Below, piece by piece: positions 18,434-25,952 of a stretch of DNA of 44,817 bases. Within the stretch, counting starts at the first letter, position 1. Every line of letters starts with the position of its first letter. Below the pieces are notes generated by a model that saw nothing but the letters and a program-made list of their open reading frames with translations, was not told the DNA's origin and ran no database searches. A program made the position numbers and the translations under genes. This stretch comes from an uncultured Clostridium sp. (GTDB lineage: Bacteria; Bacillota; Clostridia; TANB77; CAG-508). The DNA is taken from NCBI GenBank assembly GCA_900555615.1, contig USMB01000009.1, positions 1 to 44,817 on the forward strand, written 5' to 3'.

Positions 18434-18898
18434 CTATTCAGCTTTATTTTCTGTAGTTTCTTCTGCTACTGGAGCTTCAGCAACTTCTTCAATAACTTCA
18501 GCTGGTGCTTCTGCTAAATCTTCTTTAATAGTAATTTCTCTATTTTCGATTCTAGTTCCAACCATTTCTTTAGTTTTAGAAGCTTTACCTGTTCTCTCTC
18601 TTAAGTAGTATAATTTAGCTCTTCTAGCTTTACCAACTCTAACTACTTCTACTTTTTCTACTAATGGTGAATGGATTAAAAATGTTTTTTCAACACCTAC
18701 ACCATAAGAAATCTTTCTTACTGTGAATGTTTCGTTAACTCCTCCACCTTGTTTTTTAATTACAATTCCTTCAAATACTTGGATTCTTTCTTTGTTTCCT
18801 TCTTTAATTTTAACATGTACTCTTACTGTATTACCAACTTTGATTTCTGGTATTTTATTTTTTAATTGTTCATGTTCTATTGATTTTATTATATCCAT
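18434..18898 (-). CDS. rplS: 50S ribosomal protein L19
   Basis: Large-subunit protein at the interface with the small subunit. Residues 1-115 match L19 throughout (GNTVRVHVKIKEGNKERIQV, FEGIVIKKQGGG, RVGKARRAKLYYLRE). Most bacterial L19 proteins end at about 115 residues. This one continues to 154 with an acidic, alanine/proline/glutamate-rich tail (AEAPAEVIEEVAEAPVAEE) that is probably disordered. The ribosome binding site AAGGAGG precedes the ATG. It is last in the operon after trmD, and the 70-nt gap between them carries a candidate L19 autoregulatory leader. Confidence 0.97.
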   Translation of the reverse strand: MDIIKSIEHEQLKNKIPEIKVGNTVRVHVKIKEGNKERIQVFEGIVIKKQGGGVNETFTVRKISYGVGVEKTFLIHSPLVEKVEVVRVGKARRAKLYYLRERTGKASKTKEMVGTRIENREITIKEDLAEAPAEVIEEVAEAPVAEETTENKAE

Positions 18899-18923
18899 CG
18901 TATTTACCTCCTTCTTTTCCTAT

Positions 18924-18959
18924 GCAAGCGGTGCCCTGAATTGAAAGTAAGCACATTGC
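18924..18959 (-). promoter_or_regulatory. Candidate L19 leader hairpin
   Basis: In the trmD-rplS gap the minus-strand RNA can pair GCAATGTGC (18951-18959) with GCACCGCTTGC (18924-18934). This gives two 4-bp helices separated by a small internal loop, under a 16-nt apical loop, just ahead of the rplS ribosome binding site. Position and shape fit the known Firmicutes L19 leader that lets L19 limit its own translation. I recall that family only in outline, so the match is tentative. Confidence 0.45.
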
Positions 18960-18968
18960 ACTATATTT

Positions 18969-19634
18969 TTATTTTTCTAAAAGGTCTGGTCTTTTTAATT
19001 TTGTATTTTCTAAAGACTTTTCCTCTCTCCATTTTTTTATGTTTTCATGATGACCTGATAATAATATTTCTGGCACCTTTACTCCCTCAAATGTCTCTGG
19101 TCTAGTATATTGTGGATATTCTAGCAATCCTTGTGAAAATGATTCTTCATTTGTTGAACTTTCACTAAGCACTCCTTCTACATATCTACTTACACTATCT
19201 ATCAATACCATCGCTGGAAGTTCACCACCAGTTAACACATAGTCTCCGATTGATATTTCTTCATCAACTATTTTATCAATTACCCTCTGGTCAATTCCTT
19301 CATAATGTCCGCAAAGTAAAATTAAATGTTTTTCTTTGCTAAGTTCTTCAACTTTCTTTTGGTCTAACTTTTTCCCTTGTGGTGTTAAGTAAATTACTTT
19401 AGCATTTTCGTTTTGCACAGATTTATATGCATCATAAATTACATCTGCTCTCATAACCATACCAGCTCCACCACCATATGGAGTATCATCTACTTTTTTA
19501 TGTTTGTCTTTTGAAAAGTCTCTAATATTTATTAAATTGATTTGTATTAGATTTTTTTCTTCTGCTCTTCCTAATATGCTTTGCTTTATTGCTTGAAACA
19601 TTTCAGGAAAAAGTGTTAAAACATCAAATTTCAT
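18969..19634 (-). CDS. trmD: tRNA (guanine-37-N1)-methyltransferase
   Basis: Makes m1G37 next to the anticodon, which prevents +1 frameshifting. At 221 residues it is slightly short for TrmD (usually about 240). The trefoil-knot SAM site is intact: PYGGGAGMVMR at 52-62, LLCGHYEGIDQR at 106-117 and SIGDYVLTGGELPAM at 128-142. The C-terminal helical tRNA-binding domain is present (EYPQYTRPETFEG, then LLSGHHENIKKWR). RBS GGAGG precedes the ATG. It sits between rimM (10-nt gap) and rplS in the standard order. Confidence 0.98.
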   Translation of the reverse strand: MKFDVLTLFPEMFQAIKQSILGRAEEKNLIQINLINIRDFSKDKHKKVDDTPYGGGAGMVMRADVIYDAYKSVQNENAKVIYLTPQGKKLDQKKVEELSKEKHLILLCGHYEGIDQRVIDKIVDEEISIGDYVLTGGELPAMVLIDSVSRYVEGVLSESSTNEESFSQGLLEYPQYTRPETFEGVKVPEILLSGHHENIKKWREEKSLENTKLKRPDLLEK

Positions 19635-19644
19635 TTTTCCTCCA

Positions 19645-20148
19645 TTAAATTAAACCTGGTAATAAATGAACTATAATTTTGTCATCTAATTTGACTTCTT
19701 TTATTACATCTTTTATTCCTGGTAATAAAACTTGTTTTCCTAATTCATTTTTTACTACATATATGTCATTACTTCCGGTATTATAGATATCATCAACTTT
19801 TCCAAGCAAAACACCTTCATCAGTATATACATCTAATCCAATTAAATCTGCAATAAAATATGTTCCTTCTTCTAGAGGAATTGCATCCTCTCTATCTATT
19901 TCTAGATAAGAATTTCTTAATTTTTCTGCATCTTCTGGATTTTCTATACCTTTTAGTTTTAGCAATACCATATTTTTATGATATCTTGCACCTTCTACTT
20001 GATAAAGTCTTTCTTCTTTTTTGGATTTAACATATACTTCTTTCAAATCATCAAATCTATTAATATCATCTGTAAAAGGTGTAACTTTTACTTCGCCTTT
20101 TATTCCAAATGTATTTACAATTTGACCGATTTCAAATCTTTTTTGCAT
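19645..20148 (-). CDS. rimM: Ribosome maturation factor RimM
   Basis: Assists 30S head maturation and binds S19. The 167-residue protein has the N-terminal RimM barrel (IGQIVNTFGIKGEVKVTPFTDD) and the C-terminal PRC-like barrel (YFIADLIGLDVYTDEGVLLG through LLPGIKDVIKEV). It is of normal length. The start ATG at 20148 has AAAGGA 12 nt upstream, a somewhat long spacing. It is operonic, between khpA and trmD. Confidence 0.97.
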   Translation of the reverse strand: MQKRFEIGQIVNTFGIKGEVKVTPFTDDINRFDDLKEVYVKSKKEERLYQVEGARYHKNMVLLKLKGIENPEDAEKLRNSYLEIDREDAIPLEEGTYFIADLIGLDVYTDEGVLLGKVDDIYNTGSNDIYVVKNELGKQVLLPGIKDVIKEVKLDDKIIVHLLPGLI

Positions 20149-20186
20149 GTTTGTACCATTCCTTTCATGGTATCTTGCATTGCATT

Positions 20187-20417
20187 CTATCCCATAAATT
20201 CAACTGTAACTTTTTTATCTTTTCTATTTGCTACAGCTCTCATTACTGTTCTGATAGATTGTGCAATTTTTCCTTGTCTTCCAATGATTTTTCCCATATC
20301 TTCTTCAGCAGCTTTTACTTCAAAAGTTATAGTTTTTTCATTTTCAACTTCTTTAATTTCAACAGCCTCTGGGTTGTCTACTAAATTTTTAATTATTGTT
20401 TCCAATATTTCTTTCAT
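20187..20417 (-). CDS. khpA: KH-domain RNA-binding protein KhpA
   Basis: Small RNA-binding protein of the YlqC/KhpA family, in Gram-positives a partner of KhpB/Jag in post-transcriptional control linked to cell elongation. The 76 residues form one KH fold with the GxxG loop in GKIIGRQGKIAQSIRT (residues 42-57). RBS GGGAGG precedes the ATG. It lies between rpsP and rimM, the classical Firmicutes position. Confidence 0.95.
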   Translation of the reverse strand: MKEILETIIKNLVDNPEAVEIKEVENEKTITFEVKAAEEDMGKIIGRQGKIAQSIRTVMRAVANRKDKKVTVEFMG

Positions 20418-20429
20418 GTTTGCCTCCCA

Positions 20430-20660
20430 CTAAGCATTTTTTACTAATGCTTTAACTGTATCAGTTGGTTGAGCACCATTTTTGATCCATTGTTCATATT
20501 TTTCTTTGTCTAAAACTATTGTTGATGGTTTTGTCATTGGATCATATGTTCCAATTTGTTCGATGATTTTCCCATCTCTTGGAGATTTTGAATCAGCTAC
20601 TACTATGTGATAGAAAGGAGCTTTTTTCTTTCCTTCTCTTTGTAATCTTACTTTTACCAT
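20430..20660 (-). CDS. rpsP: 30S ribosomal protein S16
   Basis: Small-subunit assembly protein, 76 residues, close to the shortest bacterial S16 forms. It opens with MVKVRLQREGKKKAPFYHIV and contains SKSPRDGKIIEQIGTYDP and the GAQPTDTVK segment near the C-terminus. A strong TAGGAGGTG ribosome binding site precedes the ATG. It follows ffh by 67 nt. Confidence 0.98.
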   Translation of the reverse strand: MVKVRLQREGKKKAPFYHIVVADSKSPRDGKIIEQIGTYDPMTKPSTIVLDKEKYEQWIKNGAQPTDTVKALVKNA

Positions 20661-20727
20661 TATAATTCACCTCCTAATAATATTGCTATATATAAATTTA
20701 AAAATTTAATAACTTTGTTTATTGAAT

Positions 20728-22089
20728 CTAAAATTTAAAGTTCTTTAAATCATTTGGATTCATGTTTTCAATATTTTTCATCATCTTTTTCATTCCACCT
20801 TTGTTTGACTTCATTTGTTTCATCATTTTTTGTGTCATTTCAAAAGATTTCATAAACTTATTTACATCTTGTACTGTTGTTCCACTACCTTTTGCAATAC
20901 GCATTCTTCTGCTTCCATTTAATAATTTTGTGTTTCTTTTTTCTTGTGGTGTCATTGAGCAGATAATTGCTTCTACTTTATCAAATTCTTTGTCATCAAT
21001 GTTTAAGTCTTTAATTTTATTCATTCCAGGTAACATTTTTAAGATTGATGATAATGAACCCATTTTTTTAACTTGTCTTATTTGAGCTAAGTAATCATCT
21101 AAGTCTAACTCGTCTTTGCGAAGTTGCTTTTCTAATTTTTCTGCATCTTCTTGAGATATTGCTTCTTCTGCTTTTTCTATTATAGATAGCACATCTCCCA
21201 TTCCAAGTATTCTTGATGTCATTCTTTCCGGATCGAATACTTCTATATCACTTAGTTTTTCACCAGTTGCTGCGAATTTTATCGGTTTTCCAGTTACTTT
21301 CTTTACTGAAAGTGCTGCACCACCACGTGTATCACCATCTAATTTTGTTAATACTACTCCATCAATTCCAACCGCTTCGTTGAAGCTTTGTGCAATGTTT
21401 ACTGCATCTTGACCTGTCATTGAATCTACTACTAATAAAATTTCATGTGGTCTTACACTTGTTTTTACATTTTTTAATTCTTGCATTAATTCATCATCTA
21501 TGTGTAATCTACCTGCTGTATCTAATATTACTACATCATTTAATTTTGATATTGCTGTTTCTATTCCTTGTTTTGCAATTCTTACAACATCTTTTGTTGT
21601 TTCATTACTATATACAGGAATATTTAATTGTGCACCTACTATTTGCAATTGTTTTATTGCTGCTGGTCTGTACACATCACATGCAACTAACAATGGCTTT
21701 TTTCCTTGCTTTCTTAATAGATTTGCAAGCTTACCAGCTGTTGTTGTTTTTCCTGAACCTTGAAGACCTACTAGCATTATTACTGTTGGTGGATTTGATG
21801 TAAAATTGATTTTACTTTCTGTTCCTCCTAGTAATTCTACCATTTCGTCTTTTACTATTTTTATTACTTGTTGTCCAGGTGTTAATGATTTCATAACATC
21901 TTGGCCTAATGCCTTTTCTTGTATGCTACTTATAAATTCTTTTACAATCTTGTAATTTACATCTGCTTCAAGTAGGGCAAGTTTAACTTCTCTAAGCATT
22001 TCTTTTAAGTCTGATTCTGTTATTCTTGCTTTTCCTCTAATTTTTTTTGTTATTTCTTGTAGTCTTGATGATAATCCTTCAAATGCCAT
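20728..22089 (-). CDS. ffh: Signal recognition particle protein Ffh
   Basis: GTPase that binds signal sequences and 4.5S/SRP RNA and delivers ribosomes to the membrane. The 453-residue protein has the N domain (1-90), the G domain (GLQGSGKTTTAGKLA from 108, DTAGR at 190-194, TKLDGDTRGGAAL) and a methionine-rich M domain (about 300-453, with SRRMRIAKGSG and several Met-Met-Lys segments). RBS AGGAGG precedes the ATG. It follows ylxM by 20 nt. The ftsY gene, often nearby, is not in the window. Confidence 0.98.
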   Translation of the reverse strand: MAFEGLSSRLQEITKKIRGKARITESDLKEMLREVKLALLEADVNYKIVKEFISSIQEKALGQDVMKSLTPGQQVIKIVKDEMVELLGGTESKINFTSNPPTVIMLVGLQGSGKTTTAGKLANLLRKQGKKPLLVACDVYRPAAIKQLQIVGAQLNIPVYSNETTKDVVRIAKQGIETAISKLNDVVILDTAGRLHIDDELMQELKNVKTSVRPHEILLVVDSMTGQDAVNIAQSFNEAVGIDGVVLTKLDGDTRGGAALSVKKVTGKPIKFAATGEKLSDIEVFDPERMTSRILGMGDVLSIIEKAEEAISQEDAEKLEKQLRKDELDLDDYLAQIRQVKKMGSLSSILKMLPGMNKIKDLNIDDKEFDKVEAIICSMTPQEKRNTKLLNGSRRMRIAKGSGTTVQDVNKFMKSFEMTQKMMKQMKSNKGGMKKMMKNIENMNPNDLKNFKF

Positions 22090-22109
22090 ACTTTCCTCCT
22101 ATCTTTTGT

Positions 22110-22457
22110 TTAGACTAAACAATTCAATTCTTTTTTTACTTCTTCTAATATATTTGTTACTTTTTTGTCTGATGAGTCTTTTTGAATTTTGTTCAAGTTT
22201 AACAATATATTTTGTATTTGCTTTTCTTGATTAATTGTCTTTTTCATAAACAATAGCTTTTCTTCGTATTCGAAAAGTTTTTTCTCTCCTTTCTTGATGA
22301 TGTCCCTTACCGCTTGTCTTGTAATATTTTCATTTTCTGCAATTTCTGATAAAGATAAATCTTGATTATAGTAGTAGTCTATTACTTTATATTGCTTTTC
22401 AGTTAATAGATTTCCGTAGATTTGCCATAACATGCTTATTTCTACCTTTTTTTCCAT
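22110..22457 (-). CDS. ylxM: YlxM/UPF0122 helix-turn-helix protein
   Basis: A 115-residue protein of the YlxM family, nearly always encoded just before ffh in Firmicutes. It is thought to modulate the SRP pathway, by analogy with the streptococcal homologue. It contains a sigma-70 region 4-like helix-turn-helix (LTEKQYKVIDYYYNQDLSL, then SEIAENENITRQAVRDII). The C-terminal third is a lysine/glutamate-rich helix. Its transcript starts inside the terminator of the preceding membrane-protein gene. Confidence 0.93.
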   Translation of the reverse strand: MEKKVEISMLWQIYGNLLTEKQYKVIDYYYNQDLSLSEIAENENITRQAVRDIIKKGEKKLFEYEEKLLFMKKTINQEKQIQNILLNLNKIQKDSSDKKVTNILEEVKKELNCLV

Positions 22458-22512
22458 TCTACTACCTTCTTTCTTACGTAGTTGCTTATTTCTTTTTATT
22501 TTAAAACAAAAT

Positions 22513-22548
22513 AAAAAGGTGTAATGCTAATATACTTTACACCTTTTT
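22513..22548 (-). terminator. Terminator after membrane-protein gene
   Basis: Perfect 12-bp stem (AAAAAGGTGTAA at 22513-22524, complement at 22537-22548) with a 12-nt loop; TTTTTATTTTG follows on the minus strand. It overlaps the -10 box of the ylxM promoter. Confidence 0.8.
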
Positions 22549-22562
22549 TATGAATTTGTCAA
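22534..22562 (-). promoter_or_regulatory. Promoter of the ylxM-ffh-rplS operon
   Basis: TTGACA (22557-22562) and TAAAGT (22534-22539) on the minus strand with 17-bp spacing. The -10 box lies in one arm of the preceding terminator stem, so the transcript should begin in the loop of that hairpin, near 22527. Confidence 0.6.
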
Positions 22563-22587
22563 GTCTTTTAAGGAATTTTTATGTAAT

Positions 22588-23292
22588 TTATATAGATATT
22601 CCTAAGAAACTTAACACAAAATAACAAATATAATAAATTGCCATTACTTTAGCAAATGTTTTTATTGCTTGCTCATTTTCTTTTTCATTAAACATTTCTT
22701 TAACAACAAAGAACATTAATACTGTAGAAATAACTCCCAAAAATCCTTTTAATGGATTTATTATATAATACATTCCTGAGCTTATCATTGTTAATAAACT
22801 TAAAACTGCAGATATTATTAATGGAATTTTTACTAATGCTACTGCACTTATTGCTGTTGGCATTGTTGTTTTGCTTTCTTTGTCTTTATTTAACATATAA
22901 ATAATTGCTGCTGGTACTAATACTTTGGCAACTGGGCCTAAAACATTTTTTATTAATGTTAATATATTAAATTTAATATATTTGTATACTATACAATCAA
23001 GAATATAGTCTACTAAAACAATTACTATCCATAATGCAACTATTAATAATGCTGTTTTAAATACTTTATATTCCTTATCTTGGATAACTTCTTTTATTGC
23101 TCCAATTGGATCTTTAAATAGTTTTCCTATTAATCCTTTTCCTTTTTTAGCTTCTTCTTTAAAGTTAATGTCTTTCATTTGTTCTTTTGCTTGTTTAAAT
23201 GTCTCTTTTGCTTCATTTTTGATTCCTTCGTTTTTTGAAGTTTCTTCTGATTTAACTTCTTCTTGTTTTACTTCTTCATTATTTTCTTCCAT
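22588..23292 (-). CDS. Multispanning membrane protein of unknown function
   Basis: A 234-residue protein with a charged, lysine/glutamate-rich cytosolic N-terminus (about 1-75) and roughly five hydrophobic segments (about 79-100, 112-133, 148-172, 183-199 and 211-232). I recognise no family with confidence; it loosely resembles small YIP1-like membrane proteins. The longest frame starts at 23340, but the ribosome binding site GGAGGGG is encoded inside it and the promoter -35 box sits at 23335-23340. The ATG at 23292 is therefore the start. It follows the deaminase/SLOG-like gene by 54 nt but has its own consensus promoter, so a functional link is possible but not required. Confidence 0.85.
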   Translation of the reverse strand: MEENNEEVKQEEVKSEETSKNEGIKNEAKETFKQAKEQMKDINFKEEAKKGKGLIGKLFKDPIGAIKEVIQDKEYKVFKTALLIVALWIVIVLVDYILDCIVYKYIKFNILTLIKNVLGPVAKVLVPAAIIYMLNKDKESKTTMPTAISAVALVKIPLIISAVLSLLTMISSGMYYIINPLKGFLGVISTVLMFFVVKEMFNEKENEQAIKTFAKVMAIYYICYFVLSFLGISI

Positions 23293-23311
23293 AATTATCC
23301 CCTCCAACAAA

Positions 23312-23340
23312 TTTATACTATTTTTGACTGCATTTGTCAA
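23312..23340 (-). promoter_or_regulatory. Promoter of membrane-protein gene
   Basis: Consensus TTGACA (23335-23340) and TATAAA (23312-23317) on the minus strand with 17-bp spacing, only 19 nt before the ATG at 23292. Confidence 0.8.
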
Positions 23341-23346
23341 TATTTA

Positions 23347-25827
23347 TCACATTATTTCAGGATTATCTTTTATGATTTTTTCTACAATATTATCTTTCAT
23401 TTCAAATGGAACAACATAGCCTTCTAATGTCTCTGCTTTTTCTTTTAGTAATTCATTTTCTTGATTTACATATATTTTAGATTTTCCTTTTCCATTTTTA
23501 GCTTCTTGCACTAAATTTAATACTGGAGAGTTCCCATCAAACGCAATTACAACTGCTTTTCTTCTCTCAAATATTTCATAATTGAAACTTTTATATATTC
23601 CCAATTCTTCTGTTTCTGGCGAAATGCATATACCTTTAACTTTTTCATCTAATAATCTGTCTTTTACTTTTTCTGTTACTAATTTAGGCACAATTGCATC
23701 TATTTCAACTTTTTTATCTAGTTCTTTAGATATGTCTATAACAGCTTTTTCATATCCTTGCATTTTATGACCTATTACAAAATATACCTTTTCTGTATCT
23801 ATGTTTTGAATAAAATCTTTTAATACTTTTAATCCATCTTCTGATGGTATTGTCTCTCTTCCTTTTGTATTAAAACTTCCTCCCGCAATTATTACAGGAA
23901 CTTTATCTACTGGCAATGTCTTTATTTTTTCTTTTAATTCTTTTTCTGTTTCAACACTATTTACAATTCTTAATTCATCATCTTCAGTAGTTTCTTTCGT
24001 ATTTTTTTCTTCTTCCGCAAGTATTGCTTCTCTTATTGTTCTGCCTGCTAAAAACTTCTCAAAATCTTTTTGTTTTTCTTCAAAATATTTATCATTATAA
24101 TTTATAATTTCATCTTCTACATTTCGCATTTTTTCGAAATCATTCTCTGTTAGTCCCAATAAATTTTGAAGTGCTAATTGCTCATCAAATGTATCTGAAC
24201 CATACATTCCACATCCATCAGTTCCTTGTACGCATTTTACTCCATTTTCTAAGAATTTTTTAATTGGATGATTACTTAAATCGCTTAAGTTATTTAACCT
24301 TACATTTGATGTTAATTGAAATTCTATTACAACACCATTTTCTCTCATAAATTGCATTAATTCTATTCCTGATTTTGTATTTAAATTTTCAGAATATAGT
24401 CCATGTCCTATCCTGCATCTTGGCATCTTTTGACCATCTTCTAATGCGTTTTTTATGCACATAATTGATTTTCTAACATTATCTCTTAAGCTATCATTTT
24501 CTCCTGCATGTACTCTAATTGTAAATCCTTCATCTTGTTTTGCATATTTTACAATTTCATCAATAGCTGGTTGCAAGTCTGAAATATCATTTATTTCTTC
24601 TCCTATAAAGTCACTTCCAACAACATACGGACTTTTAGCAACTGCTTTTAATACATTTATACTTTCTTTTAAATATGTGCTACTAGTTTTTTGATCTTTT
24701 ATTATTGTTAATGGTATTCTTCTTATTCCAACTAAAAATCTTATTTTTACACCTGTTTCTTTTTCAATAACAGGAAATATTTCATGTACTTCTTCTAGTA
24801 ATTTTATTGCTGGTTCTCCTGTTTTGGCTAAGTCTGTGTCTGCTATTTCTACATATTTTATTCCTTGCTTTTGGTATTCTCTAGCAATCCATAATAGTTT
24901 ATCTTGTCTTAATGTATTGTTTTTATATGGACTATTCGCACTTTTATCTTCTATCATTTTTAATAATATTGTTTTGATATCTTTTTCTGGAATTTTTGAT
25001 ATTTTATTTTCTTCTAACTTTATTTTTTCTTCTGATTCTGTTCCTTTTGCAAACACATATCTATAAATATAACTCTTTTCTAAATTAGTAAATACTGCTT
25101 GCCCGTCTTTCATAATTACTAAACTTGTTCTGATTTTTTCGATGTTATATTCTGCATTTTCTAGATTGTTTAATATAAAATCTGCAAAGTTTATAAATGT
25201 GTTATCATCAATTTTTCTAATTTTATATTTTCCTTGCAATGGTGAATTTTTAAATTGTTTTTCTATCTTTTCTCTTTGCTTATATATTTTTTCTTCTTGT
25301 TCTAAACTCATTTTTAAGTTTAATTTTTTTATATAATATAACGGATATCTTATTTGATGTACAATTCCAAGTGCAATTAAACAGTCTGGAAATAGATTTG
25401 CATTCATATGTGTATGTAAATCTGTTCTAAATTTTGATTTTTTTAATATATATGTTTTTACTATTGTTTTTTCTAGTGGTAATTTATAATTTTTTGTTTG
25501 TGACATTAGTGTTTTGGTTATTGCTGGAATTTTGGCTTTTATTTCTATCCTGTTTTCATATATATTTGCTATTTTTATTCCACCTAGTCTAAATATATAT
25601 ACTTCTTCATTATCACTATTTATACTTGCCGGAATTTTTCCTGTTATGATTTTCATATCTTTTTCGTTTTTGATTGTTTCTAATTTACAGATTTTGGCTA
25701 GATTTGTTATTAAATTTCCTGTGTTGTGATTTGGAGTTTCTAATGTATATGTAATTTCATCTTCTTTTGATTTGCTTAATCTTACAATAATGTCTTTTTC
25801 TTTGTCTAAATAAAATTTGCTTATCAT
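23347..25827 (-). CDS. Adenosine-deaminase-like metallohydrolase with C-terminal SLOG-like domain
   Basis: An 826-residue protein with three parts. Residues 1-130 are an unrecognised N-terminal region. Residues 131-600 are an amidohydrolase barrel of the adenosine deaminase type: metal ligands His138 and His140 (DLHTHMNA), GSDFIGEE at 404-411, His440 and catalytic Glu443 (RVHAGE), His475 (RIGHG) and Asp537 (GTDG). The second aspartate of the usual TDD motif is Gly538. About 100 extra residues lie between the first and later motifs compared with classical adenosine deaminase. Residues 640-790 look like a Rossmann-type SLOG/LOG nucleotide-binding domain (IAGGS, VIGHKMQGYEKAVIDIS, DAIVP, SFNYEIFERRKAVVIAFDG). 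Deamination of an adenine-containing nucleoside or nucleotide is likely; the substrate is unknown. The longest frame starts at 25887 inside the promoter -35 box, so the ATG at 25827 with AAAGGAG is chosen. Confidence 0.8.
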   Translation of the reverse strand: MISKFYLDKEKDIIVRLSKSKEDEITYTLETPNHNTGNLITNLAKICKLETIKNEKDMKIITGKIPASINSDNEEVYIFRLGGIKIANIYENRIEIKAKIPAITKTLMSQTKNYKLPLEKTIVKTYILKKSKFRTDLHTHMNANLFPDCLIALGIVHQIRYPLYYIKKLNLKMSLEQEEKIYKQREKIEKQFKNSPLQGKYKIRKIDDNTFINFADFILNNLENAEYNIEKIRTSLVIMKDGQAVFTNLEKSYIYRYVFAKGTESEEKIKLEENKISKIPEKDIKTILLKMIEDKSANSPYKNNTLRQDKLLWIAREYQKQGIKYVEIADTDLAKTGEPAIKLLEEVHEIFPVIEKETGVKIRFLVGIRRIPLTIIKDQKTSSTYLKESINVLKAVAKSPYVVGSDFIGEEINDISDLQPAIDEIVKYAKQDEGFTIRVHAGENDSLRDNVRKSIMCIKNALEDGQKMPRCRIGHGLYSENLNTKSGIELMQFMRENGVVIEFQLTSNVRLNNLSDLSNHPIKKFLENGVKCVQGTDGCGMYGSDTFDEQLALQNLLGLTENDFEKMRNVEDEIINYNDKYFEEKQKDFEKFLAGRTIREAILAEEEKNTKETTEDDELRIVNSVETEKELKEKIKTLPVDKVPVIIAGGSFNTKGRETIPSEDGLKVLKDFIQNIDTEKVYFVIGHKMQGYEKAVIDISKELDKKVEIDAIVPKLVTEKVKDRLLDEKVKGICISPETEELGIYKSFNYEIFERRKAVVIAFDGNSPVLNLVQEAKNGKGKSKIYVNQENELLKEKAETLEGYVVPFEMKDNIVEKIIKDNPEIM

Positions 25828-25858
25828 TGATTCTCTCCTTTTAAAAATATTAAGGTTT

Positions 25859-25887
25859 ATTATAACATATATATTAATGTTTTGCAA
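25859..25887 (-). promoter_or_regulatory. Promoter of deaminase/SLOG-like gene
   Basis: TTGCAA (25882-25887) and TATAAT (25859-25864) with a 17-bp spacer and an extended TGT before the -10, directly downstream of the pheT terminator. Confidence 0.8.
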
Positions 25888-25890
25888 ATT

Positions 25891-25923
25891 AAAAAGACTA
25901 GGAGCACTAATCCTAGTCTTTTT
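25891..25923 (-). terminator. Terminator after pheT
   Basis: Perfect 13-bp stem (AAAAAGACTAGGA at 25891-25903, complement at 25911-25923) with a 7-nt loop, 30 nt past the pheT stop. T5 is present on both strands. Confidence 0.88.
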
Positions 25924-25952
25924 CCGACTCTATGCCAATAGTTTTTAAGCTA

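Noticed and set aside
23293..23340. Longer N-terminus for the membrane protein
   Set aside because: The stretch contains the promoter and the ribosome binding site of the gene itself.
23347..25827. Deaminase-like gene as RdrB of a RADAR system
   Set aside because: No RdrA-type ATPase is encoded nearby, and the C-terminal SLOG-like domain is not a feature I know from RdrB. Only a general comparison is justified.
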